DNA of 64,000 nucleotides from Streptomyces globosus. GTDB taxonomy: Bacteria; Actinomycetota; Actinomycetes; Streptomycetales; Streptomycetaceae. The notes below the pieces were generated by a model. That model had not been told where the DNA came from. It did no database searches and saw only the letters and a program-made list of their open reading frames with translations. How positions within the stretch are numbered: position 1 is the first letter of the stretch; every line of letters starts with the position of its first letter. Below are positions 16,415-25,608 of the stretch, one piece after another. The DNA is taken from contig NZ_CP030862.1 of the NCBI RefSeq assembly GCF_003325375.1, forward strand, positions 5,089,501 through 5,153,500, given 5' to 3'. The position numbers and the translations under genes are program-made.

Positions 16415-17658
16415 ACCGGCGACGGCCTGCGGGGGCGAACCGGTCTCATGTGCCGGGCGCCCGTTGCGCCCCGCCGGCCCGCGCGCCCTGCGCCGCCCGG
16501 CGTACAGGACGGCTGCGCCCGCGCCCCCGGCGAGCGCCGCGCACACCGGCCACAGCAGCCCGGGCGCCGCCGCGTACAGGGCCCCGCCGAGCGGCGGGCC
16601 GAGGACGGTGCCGCTGACGGAGACGCCCGCGTAGAGGCTCTGGAACCGCCCGGCCGCGTGCTCGGGCGCCCGGTCGGCGACATAGGCGGTGGCGGTGGTC
16701 TTGTAGAGGATCTCCCCGAGGCTGAGCAGGAGGATCATCAGGACGGCGGTGGCCACCCCCGCGCCGGGCAGCAGCGCGGCGTACCCGGCGCCGACGAGCA
16801 CCAGCCCCGCCCCGATGACGGGCAGCGGCGGCCGGTCGCGCAGCAGCGCGGCGGCCGGCAGCTCCAGCAGCAGGACCACCGCGCCGTTCAGGGCGATGAC
16901 GAAGCCGAAGTCGGCGGCGTCGAGGCCGTGGTCGGCGAGGAAGACGGGGAAGGTGCCGTACTGCTGGCGGTAGACGAGGTCGGTGACGAGGACCCCGCCG
17001 AGCACCACCAGCACCGCGGGCCGCTCCCGTAGCTCCCGCCACAGGCTGCGCCCGGGCCGGCCGCCGCCGGCACCCGAGGCCGCTGCCCGGAGGCGCCGCG
17101 CGCGGGGACGACACGGGCGGTCCACACGGCGAAGAGGAGGGTTCCGAGGCCGTCGGCGACGAAGAGCCAGTCATACGAGAGCCCGGTCGCGACCAGCGCG
17201 CCCAGCGGCGGACCGATGACGAACCCGCCGTTGGAGGCGGAGCGCACGACGGCGAAGGCCTGGCGGCGGGCCCCCTCGGGGACGGTCACGGCGACCAGCG
17301 CCGCGCTCGCCGCACGGACGACGCCCGCGGCGTACTGGGCGAGCGGCAGCGCGGCGCACAGCAGCGGCCCCGGCAGCAGCGGGAACGACGCCAGGGCCAT
17401 ACCGGCCGCGGTGGACGCGGCGAGCAGCACCCGGCGGTGGCCGAACCGGTCGCCGTACCAGCCGCCGGTCAGGTTCCCCGCGACCAGGCCGAGCCCGCCG
17501 AGGCCGGTGACGAGGCCCGCCTGCGCGGCGCCGAGGCCGCGGGGGCCTGTCAGGTACAGGAACACGAAGACGAAGGTGAAGCTGACGACGGCGTGGGCGA
17601 ACACGCCGGCCGCCAGCAGCCACACCGCTCTGGGCACGTCCTTGAAAGCCTTCGTCAC
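16412..17658 (-). pseudogene. MFS transporter, frameshifted between its two halves
   Basis: Two overlapping reading frames together make one 12-helix major facilitator. The first (GTG 17658 to about 17090) encodes helices 1-6, with the signature GNLTGGWYGDRFGHRR in loop 2-3, and ends in the central linker after AVWTARVVPARGA. The second frame (up to about 17125, stop at 16412) resumes with SLWRELRERPAVLVVLGG and helices 7-12. Joining them needs a -1 step, so one base appears missing in the GC-rich linker around 17060-17110. Neither frame alone is a full transporter. It is divergent from the HxlR-peroxiredoxin gene, which would normally control it. Either a real inactivating indel or a sequencing error in a GC run. 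Confidence 0.8.
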
Positions 17659-17700
17659 GCCCGCCCCGCCCCCCGCCGCCCCCGCTCTCCACGGAGGTGA

Positions 17701-17734
17701 GTTCCTTTTGGGAACGGACTATGTCAGCATGACA
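17701..17734. promoter_or_regulatory. Candidate operators between the MFS and HxlR-peroxiredoxin genes
   Basis: Two inverted repeats lie in the 105-base divergent gap: GTTCC-TTTTG-GGAAC (17701-17715) and TGTCA-GCA-TGACA (17722-17734). They lie in the AT-richest stretch and would suit dimeric winged-helix binding. HxlR proteins commonly bind such sites between themselves and the divergent target. Confidence 0.5.
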
Positions 17735-17763
17735 GCCTTGGGTCAACGGACGAAGGAGTTCCC

Positions 17764-18639
17764 ATGGCCCAGCGCACACACCTCGGTGACGCCGACTGCG
17801 CGATCGCCCAGGCCCTCGACGTCGTGGGCGACTGGTGGACGCTGCTGATCGTGCGTGACGCGGCCCGCGGCCTGCACCGGTTCGAGGAGATCCAGCGCGA
17901 GCTGGGCGTCTCCCGCAAGGTCCTGGCCGAGCGCCTCAGGCTGCTGGTCGAGGCCGGGGTGCTGACGCGCGAGCCGTACCAGGAGCGCCCGGTGCGGCAC
18001 GAGTACCGGCTGACCCCGCGCGGGCGGGGGCTGCTGCCGGTCCTGGTGGCCCTCCAGGACTGGGGAGACACCTGGGTCCTGGGAGACGGAGAGATGACCG
18101 CCACAACGGACGAGGCCTCGCGCGAGGCGGCCCGGGTCAACGCGCTGAAGGGCACGCGGCTGCCCGCGATGCTCCTGCCGGATCGTTTCGGTGAGCTGCG
18201 CGACCCGGTGGACGGCACCCTGCCGTTCACGGTGCTGTACTGCTTCCCGGGAGCCTACGCGCGCGCCGACGCCTACCCGCCCGGCTGGGCCGGGATCCCG
18301 GGGGCCAAGGGGTGCACCCTGGAGTCGTGCACGTACCGCGACCAGCTCGCGGAGTTCACGGCGGCCGGTGCCGCCGTGCACGGTGTCTCCACCCAGCGGC
18401 CCGACGAGCAGCGGGAGTTCGCGGAGGCGGAGAGGCTGCGCTTCCCCCTCCTGTCGGACGCCGGCCTGACGCTGACGACGGCGCTGCGGCTGCCGACGTT
18501 CCGGGCGGGGCAGATCCGGATCAAGCGGCTGACGCTGGTCGTGGACCGGGAGCGGACCGTCCGCGAGGTGTTCTACCCGGTCACCGACATCGAGGCGAGC
18601 GTCGGCGCGGCCCTCGCGGCGGTCCGGGCGGCGGCCTGA
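17764..18639 (+). CDS. HxlR-type HTH regulator fused to a peroxiredoxin domain
   Basis: A 291-residue fusion. Residues about 8-105 form an HxlR winged helix (CAIAQALDVVGDWWTLLIVRD, then LGVSRKVLAERLRLLVEAGVL). Residues about 125-285 form an AhpC/TSA peroxiredoxin of the BCP kind, with GCTLESCTYRDQ placing Cys184 and Cys189 where BCP has its peroxidatic and nearby resolving cysteines. Cys160 and an extra loop precede them. AAGGAG lies five bases before the ATG. It is divergent from an MFS gene with palindromes between. A redox-gated repressor of the exporter is the natural reading; simple peroxidase function with a DNA-binding anchor is the alternative. Domain calls are firm, the role is inference. 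Confidence 0.88.
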   Translation: MAQRTHLGDADCAIAQALDVVGDWWTLLIVRDAARGLHRFEEIQRELGVSRKVLAERLRLLVEAGVLTREPYQERPVRHEYRLTPRGRGLLPVLVALQDWGDTWVLGDGEMTATTDEASREAARVNALKGTRLPAMLLPDRFGELRDPVDGTLPFTVLYCFPGAYARADAYPPGWAGIPGAKGCTLESCTYRDQLAEFTAAGAAVHGVSTQRPDEQREFAEAERLRFPLLSDAGLTLTTALRLPTFRAGQIRIKRLTLVVDRERTVREVFYPVTDIEASVGAALAAVRAAA

Positions 18640-18709
18640 CCGGGCCGGCCAGGACGCACGCACCCGCGCGCACGACCCGCTCGCGCACGCCCTGCCCGCA
18701 CACGACAGA

Positions 18710-18746
18710 AAGGACCCCCGGCACAGGTCCTGTGCCAGGGGTCCTT
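18710..18746. terminator. Bidirectional terminator
   Basis: A 17-bp stem with one mismatch (AAGGACCCC then GGCACAGG, and complements) and a tight loop separates the fusion gene from the convergent end of the suf operon. Confidence 0.85.
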
Positions 18747-18766
18747 CCCGTGTCGCACCGGTCGGC

Positions 18767-19111
18767 TCAGACGTTGAAGCCGAGCGCGCGCAGCTGCTCG
18801 CGGCCGTCGTCCGTGATCTTGTCCGGGCCCCACGGCGGCATCCACACCCAGTTGATGCGCAGCTCGTTGACGATGCCCTCGGTCGCCGACTTCGCCTGGT
18901 CCTCGATGACGTCGGTCAGCGGACAGGCCGCGGACGTCAGCGTCATGTCGAGAGTGGCGATGTTCGCGTCGTCGATGTGGATGCCGTAGATCAGGCCCAG
19001 GTTGACGACGTCGATGCCCAGCTCGGGGTCGACCACGTCGTAGAGGGCCTCGCGGACCTCCTCCTCGGTGGCCGGCTTGATCGACGCCTCGGGGGTCGCG
19101 TTCTCGGTCAT
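18767..19111 (-). CDS. sufT: SufT-like Fe-S assembly factor (MIP18/DUF59 family)
   Basis: A 114-residue cytosolic protein of the MIP18/DUF59 family, which helps mature Fe-S proteins. The typical VVDPELGIDVVNLGLIYGI block and the conserved reactive cysteine in TSAACPLTD are present, as is the Trp-rich INWVWMPPW near the end. It is the last gene of the suf operon; its ATG overlaps the sufU stop as ATGA. In related operons this protein supports cluster delivery when demand is high. The symbol is given by family and position. Confidence 0.88.
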   Translation of the reverse strand: MTENATPEASIKPATEEEVREALYDVVDPELGIDVVNLGLIYGIHIDDANIATLDMTLTSAACPLTDVIEDQAKSATEGIVNELRINWVWMPPWGPDKITDDGREQLRALGFNV

Positions 19112-19569
19112 GCCGTCTTCCTCTCCGCGTCGCCCAGCACCTGGGCCGTCGCGTCCTTCCACGCCATCCAGCTCAGCAGGGCGCACTTCACCCGTGCGGG
19201 GTACTTCGAGACGCCGGCGAACGCGACCGCGTCCTCCAGCACCTCCTCCATGGCCTCGTCGGGCTCGATCTTGCCCTTGGACTGCATCAGCTCCAGGAAG
19301 GTCTCCTGGATCCGCTGCGCCTCGGACAGCTTCTTCCCCACGAGCAGCTCGTTCAGCACGGACGCGCTGGCCTGGCTGATGGAGCAGCCCTGGCCCTCGT
19401 AGGAGACGTCGGCGAGCGTCTCCCCGTCGTACTTCACGCGCAGCGTGATCTCGTCGCCGCACGTCGGGTTGACGTGGTGCACCTCGGCGTCGCCCTCGCG
19501 CAGGCCGCGCCCGTGCGGGTGCTTGTAGTGGTCCAGGATCAGCTCCTGGTACATCGAATCCAGCTTCAC
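19108..19569 (-). CDS. sufU: Fe-S assembly protein SufU
   Basis: A 153-residue IscU-like protein. The zinc/cluster ligands Cys37, Asp39, Cys62 (GCSISQAS) and Cys129 (RVKCALLSW) are all present. The roughly 20-residue insertion between the second and third Cys that marks SufU from IscU is also there. In Gram-positive systems SufU accepts persulfide sulfur from SufS and passes it on to the SufBCD scaffold. It is placed directly after sufS with a 35-base gap and is coupled to sufT downstream. Confidence 0.93.
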   Translation of the reverse strand: MKLDSMYQELILDHYKHPHGRGLREGDAEVHHVNPTCGDEITLRVKYDGETLADVSYEGQGCSISQASASVLNELLVGKKLSEAQRIQETFLELMQSKGKIEPDEAMEEVLEDAVAFAGVSKYPARVKCALLSWMAWKDATAQVLGDAERKTA

Positions 19570-19604
19570 TGCGGCTCCGTCTTCGTCACCCTCGTCTTCC
19601 CCGG

Positions 19605-20857
19605 TCAGCCGAAGAAGTTGCGTACGTGCTCCAGCCCGTCGACCAGTGCGTCGACGTCGGCCGGAGAGGAGTACAGGTAGAAAGACGCCCGCGTGGTCGC
19701 AGGAATTCCGTACCGCAGGCAGACCGGCCGCGCGCAGTGGTGGCCCACGCGGACGGCGATGCCCTGCTCGTCGAGCACCTGGCCCACGTCGTGCGGGTGG
19801 ATGTCGCCGAGCGTGAAGGAGATCGCGGCTCCGCGGTCCTCGGCCGTCGTCGGGCCGATGATGCGCAGGTCGGGGACCTCCAGCAGGCGCCGGACGGCGT
19901 ACTCGGTGATCGCGTGCTCATGCGCGGCGATCTTGTCCATGCCGATCGAGGTGAGGTAGTCCACGGCCGCGCCGAGGCCGACGGCCTGCGCGATCGGGGG
20001 CGTACCCGCCTCGAACTTGTGGGGCGCCGGGGCGTACGTCGAGGAGTGCATCGAGACGGTCTCGATCATCTCGCCGCCGCCGAGGAACGGGGGGAGGTCC
20101 TCCAGGAGCTCCTGGCGGCCCCACAGGACGCCGATGCCGGTCGGGCCGCACATCTTGTGGCCGGTGAAGGCCACGAAGTCGGCGCCGAGGGCCTGGACGT
20201 CCAGGGGCATGTGCGGGGCGGCCTGGGAGGCGTCGACCAGCACGAGCGCGCCGACCTCCTGGGCCCGCCGGACGATCGCCTCGACCGGGTTGACCGTGCC
20301 CAGGATGTTGGAGACCAGCGTGAAGGAGACGATCTTCGTCTTCTCCGTGATGACCTCTTCGATGTTGGACAGGTCGAGCCGGCCGTCGTCGGTGAGGCCG
20401 AACCACTTCAGCTTCGCGCCGGTGCGCTGCGAGAGCAGCTGCCACGGGACGATGTTGGAGTGGTGCTCCATCTCCGTGATGGCGATCTCGGTGTCGCGGT
20501 CCACCCGGTAGGGCTCGTCGGCCCAGCCGAGCATGTTCGCGACCAGGTTGAGCGACTCGGAGGCGTTCTTCGTGAAGATCACCTCGTCGCGGCTCGGCGC
20601 GTTGACGAAGGCTGCGACCTTGTCGCGGGCGCCTTCGTACAGTGCCGTGGCCTCCTCGGCGAGCACGTGCACGCCCCGGTGGACGTTGGCGTTGTGCCGT
20701 TCGTAGTAGGCGTTCAGCGCGTCGAGGACCTGGCGCGGCTTCTGCGAGGTTGCCGCGTTGTCCAGGTAGACGACCTTCTTCCCGTCGTGGACCACACGAT
20801 CCAGCAGGGGGAAGTCCTTGCGGATCGCCTCGATGTCGAGGAGGCCGGGCAGCTGTG

Positions 20858-20861
<4 letters not shown>
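19605..20861 (-). CDS. sufS: Cysteine desulfurase SufS
   Basis: A 418-residue PLP enzyme (type II desulfurase) that removes sulfur from cysteine as enzyme-bound persulfide. PLP-binding Lys236 is in FTGHKMCGPTG, the cofactor-stacking His lies in TEMEHHSN, and catalytic Cys376 is in RVGHHCARPV. The GTG start at 20861 overlaps the sufC stop as GTGA, showing tight coupling. It donates sulfur to SufU. Confidence 0.95.
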
Positions 20862-21622
<761 letters not shown>

Positions 21623-21629
21623 GGGTGCC

Positions 21630-21947
21630 TCAGGACTCCTGGGTGAGGGAGACGAGCACGTCGTCCCCTTCGATCTTTACGGGGTATACGGGAACGGGGC
21701 GCGTCGCGGGCAGCCCGGACGGCTTGCCGGTGCGCAGGTCGAACGCCGACCCGTGCAGCCAGCACTCGATCATGCAGTCCTCGACCTCGCCCTCCGAGAG
21801 GGAGACGTTCGCGTGCGAGCAGATGTCGTTGATCGCGTACACCGATCCCTCGGTGGCGACGATGGACACCGGCGTGCCGTCGAGCTCCACCCGCTTGGGG
21901 GTGTTCTCCTCCAGCTCGCTGAGCGCACAGGCCTTGACGTACGTCAT
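21630..21947 (-). CDS. Rieske-type [2Fe-2S] ferredoxin in the suf operon
   Basis: A 105-residue soluble Rieske protein with the two ligand boxes CSH (Cys43, His45) and CWLH (Cys62, His65), resembling dioxygenase ferredoxins. It starts one base into the sufD stop (TGATG) and precedes sufC by seven bases, so it is made with the assembly machinery. No oxygenase partner is nearby, so a role as electron donor to cluster assembly or as an early client is plausible but unproven. Its presence between sufD and sufC is a known actinobacterial arrangement. Confidence 0.9.
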   Translation of the reverse strand: MTYVKACALSELEENTPKRVELDGTPVSIVATEGSVYAINDICSHANVSLSEGEVEDCMIECWLHGSAFDLRTGKPSGLPATRPVPVYPVKIEGDDVLVSLTQES

Positions 21948-23125
21948 CAGACGGACGCCTCGAGCTCTGCCTCGATCTTGGCGATCAGGCGCTCCTCGAT
22001 GTCGTCGACACCGATCTGCTGGACGAGTTCCGCGAAGAAGCCGCGGACCACGAGGCGGCGGGCCTCGTCGGCCGGGATGCCGCGGGCCTGGAGGTAGAAG
22101 AGCTGCTCGTCGTCGAAGCGGCCGGTCGCGGAGGCGTGGCCGGCGCCGACGATCTCGCCGGTCTCGATCTCCAGGTTGGGGACGGAGTCGACCCGCGCGC
22201 CGTCCGTGAGGACGAGGTTGCGGTTCATCTCGTAGGTGTCGGTGCCCTCGGCGCTCTTCTCGATGAGGACGTCGCCGATCCAGACCGCGTGGGCGTCCTG
22301 GCCCTGCAGGGCGCCCTTGTAGACCACGTGGGACTTGCAGTGCGGGGCGTCGTGCGTGACGAGGAGGCGGTGCTCCTGGTGCTGGCCGGCGTCGGTGAAG
22401 TAGACGCCGAGCAGCTCGGCCTCGCCGCCGGGGCCGGCGTAGCGCACGCGCGGGTGGATGCGGACGAGGTCGCCGCCGAAGGTCACGACGACGGACTTGA
22501 AGGTCGCGTCGCGGCCGAGCAGCGCGTTGTGCTGCGAGGTGTGGACGGCGGTGTCGTCCCAGTCCTGGACGGACACGAACGTCACCTTGGCGCCGTCGCC
22601 GACGAGGATGTCGACGTTGGCGGCGCGGACGCCGTCACCGGTGTGGTCGATGACGATGATCGCCTCGGCGAACGGCTTGATGTCGAAGACGGTGTGGCCG
22701 AAGGTCGTGCCGCCCTCGCCGTGCAGGGCGACGCGGATCGGCTCGGTGAGCACGGTCTCCTTGGGCACGGTGACGACCGTGGCCTTGGCGAAGGAGGAGA
22801 AGGCCTGGGCGGCGACCCGGTCCACCGGGGTGCCGGCCTTGCCGATGCGCTCGTCGCCGCGCTCGACCGTCTCGACGGTGACGCCCTCCGGCGCGTCGAT
22901 CTGCGCCTTGATGGCGCCGTCCGCGGCGGCGGTGCCGTCGTGCAGGCCGCGCAGCCGGCCCAGCGGGGTGAAGCGCCACTCCTCCTCCCGGCCGTGCGGG
23001 ATGGGGAAGTCCGCCACGTCGAAGGACGGCGGCGCGCTCATCCTGGTGGCGACGGTGGACTCCGCGGCCACCGCGATCGAGCCGGCGGTGGTGGAGCCCA
23101 CCGGGATGTTCTGAGCCTCAGCCAT
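21947..23125 (-). CDS. sufD: Fe-S assembly scaffold protein SufD
   Basis: A 392-residue SufD paralogue of SufB. The C-terminal beta-helix and helical end show VGAGHASATGRFDDEQLFYLQARGIP, the usual SufB/SufD family tail. It pairs with SufB and SufC to form the scaffold. ATG 23125 (MAEAQNIP) is used; GTG 23141-23143, six codons upstream, is equally open and neither has a strong Shine-Dalgarno. Its stop is shared with the start of the Rieske gene. Confidence 0.93.
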   Translation of the reverse strand: MAEAQNIPVGSTTAGSIAVAAESTVATRMSAPPSFDVADFPIPHGREEEWRFTPLGRLRGLHDGTAAADGAIKAQIDAPEGVTVETVERGDERIGKAGTPVDRVAAQAFSSFAKATVVTVPKETVLTEPIRVALHGEGGTTFGHTVFDIKPFAEAIIVIDHTGDGVRAANVDILVGDGAKVTFVSVQDWDDTAVHTSQHNALLGRDATFKSVVVTFGGDLVRIHPRVRYAGPGGEAELLGVYFTDAGQHQEHRLLVTHDAPHCKSHVVYKGALQGQDAHAVWIGDVLIEKSAEGTDTYEMNRNLVLTDGARVDSVPNLEIETGEIVGAGHASATGRFDDEQLFYLQARGIPADEARRLVVRGFFAELVQQIGVDDIEERLIAKIEAELEASV

Positions 23126-23204
23126 GGCTGTCGTGTTGCTCACTCTCTTGAAAGAACACTGCCTACGTCAAAGATTGCGCCGGAGGTCCGCCGCGCGGCC
23201 GGGG

Positions 23205-24620
23205 TCAGCCGACCGAGCCCTCCATCTGGAGCTCGATCAGCCGGTTCAGCTCCAGCGCGTACTCCATCGGCAGCTCCTTGGCGATGGGCTCGACGAAGCC
23301 GCGCACGATCATGGCCATGGCCTCGAACTCGGTCATGCCGCGCTGCATCAGGTAGAAGAGCTGGTCGTCGGAGACCTTGGAGACGGTCGCCTCGTGGCCC
23401 ATGGTCACGTCGTCCTCGCGGACGTCCACGTACGGGTACGTGTCCGAGCGGGAGACCGTGTCGACCAGCAGGGCGTCGCAGAGGACGTTGCTCTTGGAGC
23501 CGGCGGCGCCCTCGCCGATCTCGACCAGGCCGCGGTAGGAGGTGCGGCCGCCGCCGCGCGCCACCGACTTGGAGACGATGTTCGAGGAGGTGTTCGGCGC
23601 CATGTGGACCATCTTGGAGCCGGCGTCCTGGTGCTGGCCCTCGCCCGCGAAGGCGATGGACAGGGTCTCGCCCTTGGCGTGCTCGCCCATGAGGTAGACG
23701 GCCGGGTACTTCATCGTGACCTTGGAGCCGATGTTGCCGTCGATCCACTCCATGGTCGCGCCCTCGTAGGCCACGGCGCGCTTGGTGACCAGGTTGTAGA
23801 CGTTGTTCGACCAGTTCTGGATCGTGGTGTAGCGGCAGCGGCCGCCCTTCTTCACGATGATCTCGACGACGGCGCTGTGCAGCGAGTCGGAGGAGTAGAT
23901 GGGGGCGGTGCAGCCCTCGACGTAGTGGACGTAGGCGTCCTCGTCCACGATGATCAGCGTCCGCTCGAACTGGCCCATGTTCTCCGTGTTGATACGGAAG
24001 TAGGCCTGGAGCGGGATGTCCACGTGGACGCCCTTGGGCACGTAGATGAAGGAGCCGCCGGACCAGACCGCGGTGTTCAGCGACGCGAACTTGTTGTCGC
24101 CGACCGGGATGACGGTGCCGAAGTACTCCTGGAAGAGCTCCGGGTGCTCCTTCAGGGCGGTGTCGGTGTCGAGGAAGATGACGCCCTGGGCCTCCAGGTC
24201 CTCGCGGATCTGGTGGTAGACGACCTCGGACTCGTACTGGGCGGCGACACCGGCGACGAGGCGCTGCTTCTCCGCCTCCGGGATGCCGAGCTTGTCGTAC
24301 GTGTTCTTGATGTCCTCCGGCAGGTCCTCCCAGGACTCGGCCTGCTTCTCGGTGGACCGCACGAAGTACTTGATGTTGTCGAAGTCGATGCCCGACAGGT
24401 CGGAGCCCCAGGTCGGCATGGGCTTCTTGTCGAAGAGCTTGAGGCCCTTGAGGCGGAGCTTCAGCATCCACTCGGGCTCGTTCTTCTTCGCCGAGATGTC
24501 CCGGACGACGTCTTCGGACAGGCCGCGCTTCGCCGCCTGGCCGGCCGCGTCGGAGTCGGCCCAGCCGTACTCGTAGTTGCCCAGACCCTCGAGCTCAGGG
24601 TGAGCAGTCTCCGTGGTCAT
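23205..24620 (-). CDS. sufB: Fe-S assembly scaffold protein SufB
   Basis: A 471-residue core scaffold protein. The segment GSFIYVPKGVHVDIPLQAYF, the EGCTAPIY stretch with its conserved Cys, and the C-terminal DDQLFYLMQRGMTE are diagnostic. Nascent clusters form on the SufB-SufD interface. The ATG at 24620 has GGAGGAA seven bases upstream and overlaps the sufR stop as ATGA, so regulator and first structural gene are coupled. Confidence 0.95.
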   Translation of the reverse strand: MTTETAHPELEGLGNYEYGWADSDAAGQAAKRGLSEDVVRDISAKKNEPEWMLKLRLKGLKLFDKKPMPTWGSDLSGIDFDNIKYFVRSTEKQAESWEDLPEDIKNTYDKLGIPEAEKQRLVAGVAAQYESEVVYHQIREDLEAQGVIFLDTDTALKEHPELFQEYFGTVIPVGDNKFASLNTAVWSGGSFIYVPKGVHVDIPLQAYFRINTENMGQFERTLIIVDEDAYVHYVEGCTAPIYSSDSLHSAVVEIIVKKGGRCRYTTIQNWSNNVYNLVTKRAVAYEGATMEWIDGNIGSKVTMKYPAVYLMGEHAKGETLSIAFAGEGQHQDAGSKMVHMAPNTSSNIVSKSVARGGGRTSYRGLVEIGEGAAGSKSNVLCDALLVDTVSRSDTYPYVDVREDDVTMGHEATVSKVSDDQLFYLMQRGMTEFEAMAMIVRGFVEPIAKELPMEYALELNRLIELQMEGSVG

Positions 24621-25378
24621 GCGGGGTTCCTCCCGGCCGTGCTTGCAGATGCTGATGAGTTGGACTGTGCTGTGCCCGCGCCACGCGGGATGAACGTCGT
24701 GCACACCCCGTCGCCGTGGGCGATGGTGGCGAGGCGCTGCACGTGGGTCCCGAGCAGGCGGGAGAAGACCTCGGTCTCCGCCTCGCAGAGCTGCGGGAAC
24801 TGCCCGGCTACGTGGGCCACCGGGCAGTGGTGCTGGCAGAGCTGTTCTCCGCTGTGCGGACCGGGAGCGCTCTTCGCCGTGGCAGCGTACCCGTCCGCGG
24901 TCAGCGCCCTGGCGAGGGCCTCGGTGCGGTCCCCGGGGGCAGCGGCCTCGACGGACGCACGGTAGGCCTCGGCCTGCGCCTCCATGCGGGCCCGCGCGAA
25001 GGCGGCCACGGCGGCCTCGCCCTGTTCGCCGCCGCCGGCGGACTGCGCGATCCAGCGCAGGGCGTCCGCGGCGAGCGAGTCGTACGACTGGTCGAAGGCG
25101 TCGCGGCCGCAGTCGGTGAGGGCGAAGACCTTGGCGGGCCGGCCCCGGGTGCGCGCGCCGTAGACCCGCTGTTCGCGGGCTTCGACGACGCCGTCGGTGA
25201 CCAGGGTGTCCAGGTGGCGGCGGACTGCGGCCTGGGTGAGGCCGAGGCGCGCCGCGAGGTCGGCGACGGTGGACGGGCCGTGGTCCAGGATGGAGCGCGC
25301 GACCCGGTTGCGGGTGGACCGCTCCCCGGTAGCGAGCTCCCCCTGGGGGGCCTCGGTCAGCCGTTCGCTGTATTTCAC
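24617..25378 (-). CDS. sufR: SufR-like Fe-S-sensing transcriptional regulator
   Basis: A 253-residue winged-helix regulator at the head of the suf operon. The HTH (about 22-70) contains VADLAARLGLTQAAVRRHL. The C-terminal sensory half has Cys181, Cys185 (CQHHC), Cys198 and Cys226, a set suited to holding a [4Fe-4S] or [2Fe-2S] cluster as in known SufR repressors. Loss of the cluster would derepress the operon. The GTG start at 25378 lacks a Shine-Dalgarno; CAACAAT lies six bases before it with TTGTCG 17 bases further up, so a leaderless start is possible. It is translationally coupled to sufB. Confidence 0.92.
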   Translation of the reverse strand: MKYSERLTEAPQGELATGERSTRNRVARSILDHGPSTVADLAARLGLTQAAVRRHLDTLVTDGVVEAREQRVYGARTRGRPAKVFALTDCGRDAFDQSYDSLAADALRWIAQSAGGGEQGEAAVAAFARARMEAQAEAYRASVEAAAPGDRTEALARALTADGYAATAKSAPGPHSGEQLCQHHCPVAHVAGQFPQLCEAETEVFSRLLGTHVQRLATIAHGDGVCTTFIPRGAGTAQSNSSASASTAGRNPA

Positions 25379-25449
25379 AACGCCATTGTTGCGTAATTAG
25401 CCGAGCAGCGACAAGCCGTGACGGACGCCACGCCCCGTGTCCTCCGTCA

Positions 25450-25466
25450 CTAAGGGTTACCTAAGG
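25450..25466. promoter_or_regulatory. Direct repeat CTAAGG between sufR and the ABC genes
   Basis: CTAAGG occurs at 25450-25455 and 25461-25466, 11 bases apart, one helical turn. Read on the minus strand, the block starts TTAGGTAACC and agrees with about 12 of 19 positions of the DtxR/DmdR iron box. It is unusually AT-rich for this genome and lies in the 230-base divergent gap. Confidence 0.3.
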
Positions 25467-25595
25467 TGTCCACGCAGAGTGATCCGGACGGCCGTCCTCC
25501 CCTCTCCCACCAGCACTGATGCGCGATTGCGCCGGGCGCCCCGCACGCGCCGCCGGCGCCCCGCCCCGGCGCCCCGGGAGCCCCGGACTGCTCCG

Positions 25596-25601
25596 TAGAC
25601 T
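25596..25601 (+). promoter_or_regulatory. Leaderless -10 box (TAGACT)
   Basis: TAGACT ends seven bases before the ATG at 25609. There is no Shine-Dalgarno, so the ABC ATPase gene is probably read from a leaderless message. Confidence 0.55.
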
Positions 25602-25608
25602 CACCCGC

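Noticed and set aside
17050..17130. Programmed -1 frameshift in the MFS gene
   Set aside because: No classic X-XXY-YYZ slippery heptamer is seen in the linker; a plain indel or sequence error is simpler.
23141..23143. Upstream GTG as sufD start
   Set aside because: Possible, but the Shine-Dalgarno is too close; ATG 23125 was kept as more likely.
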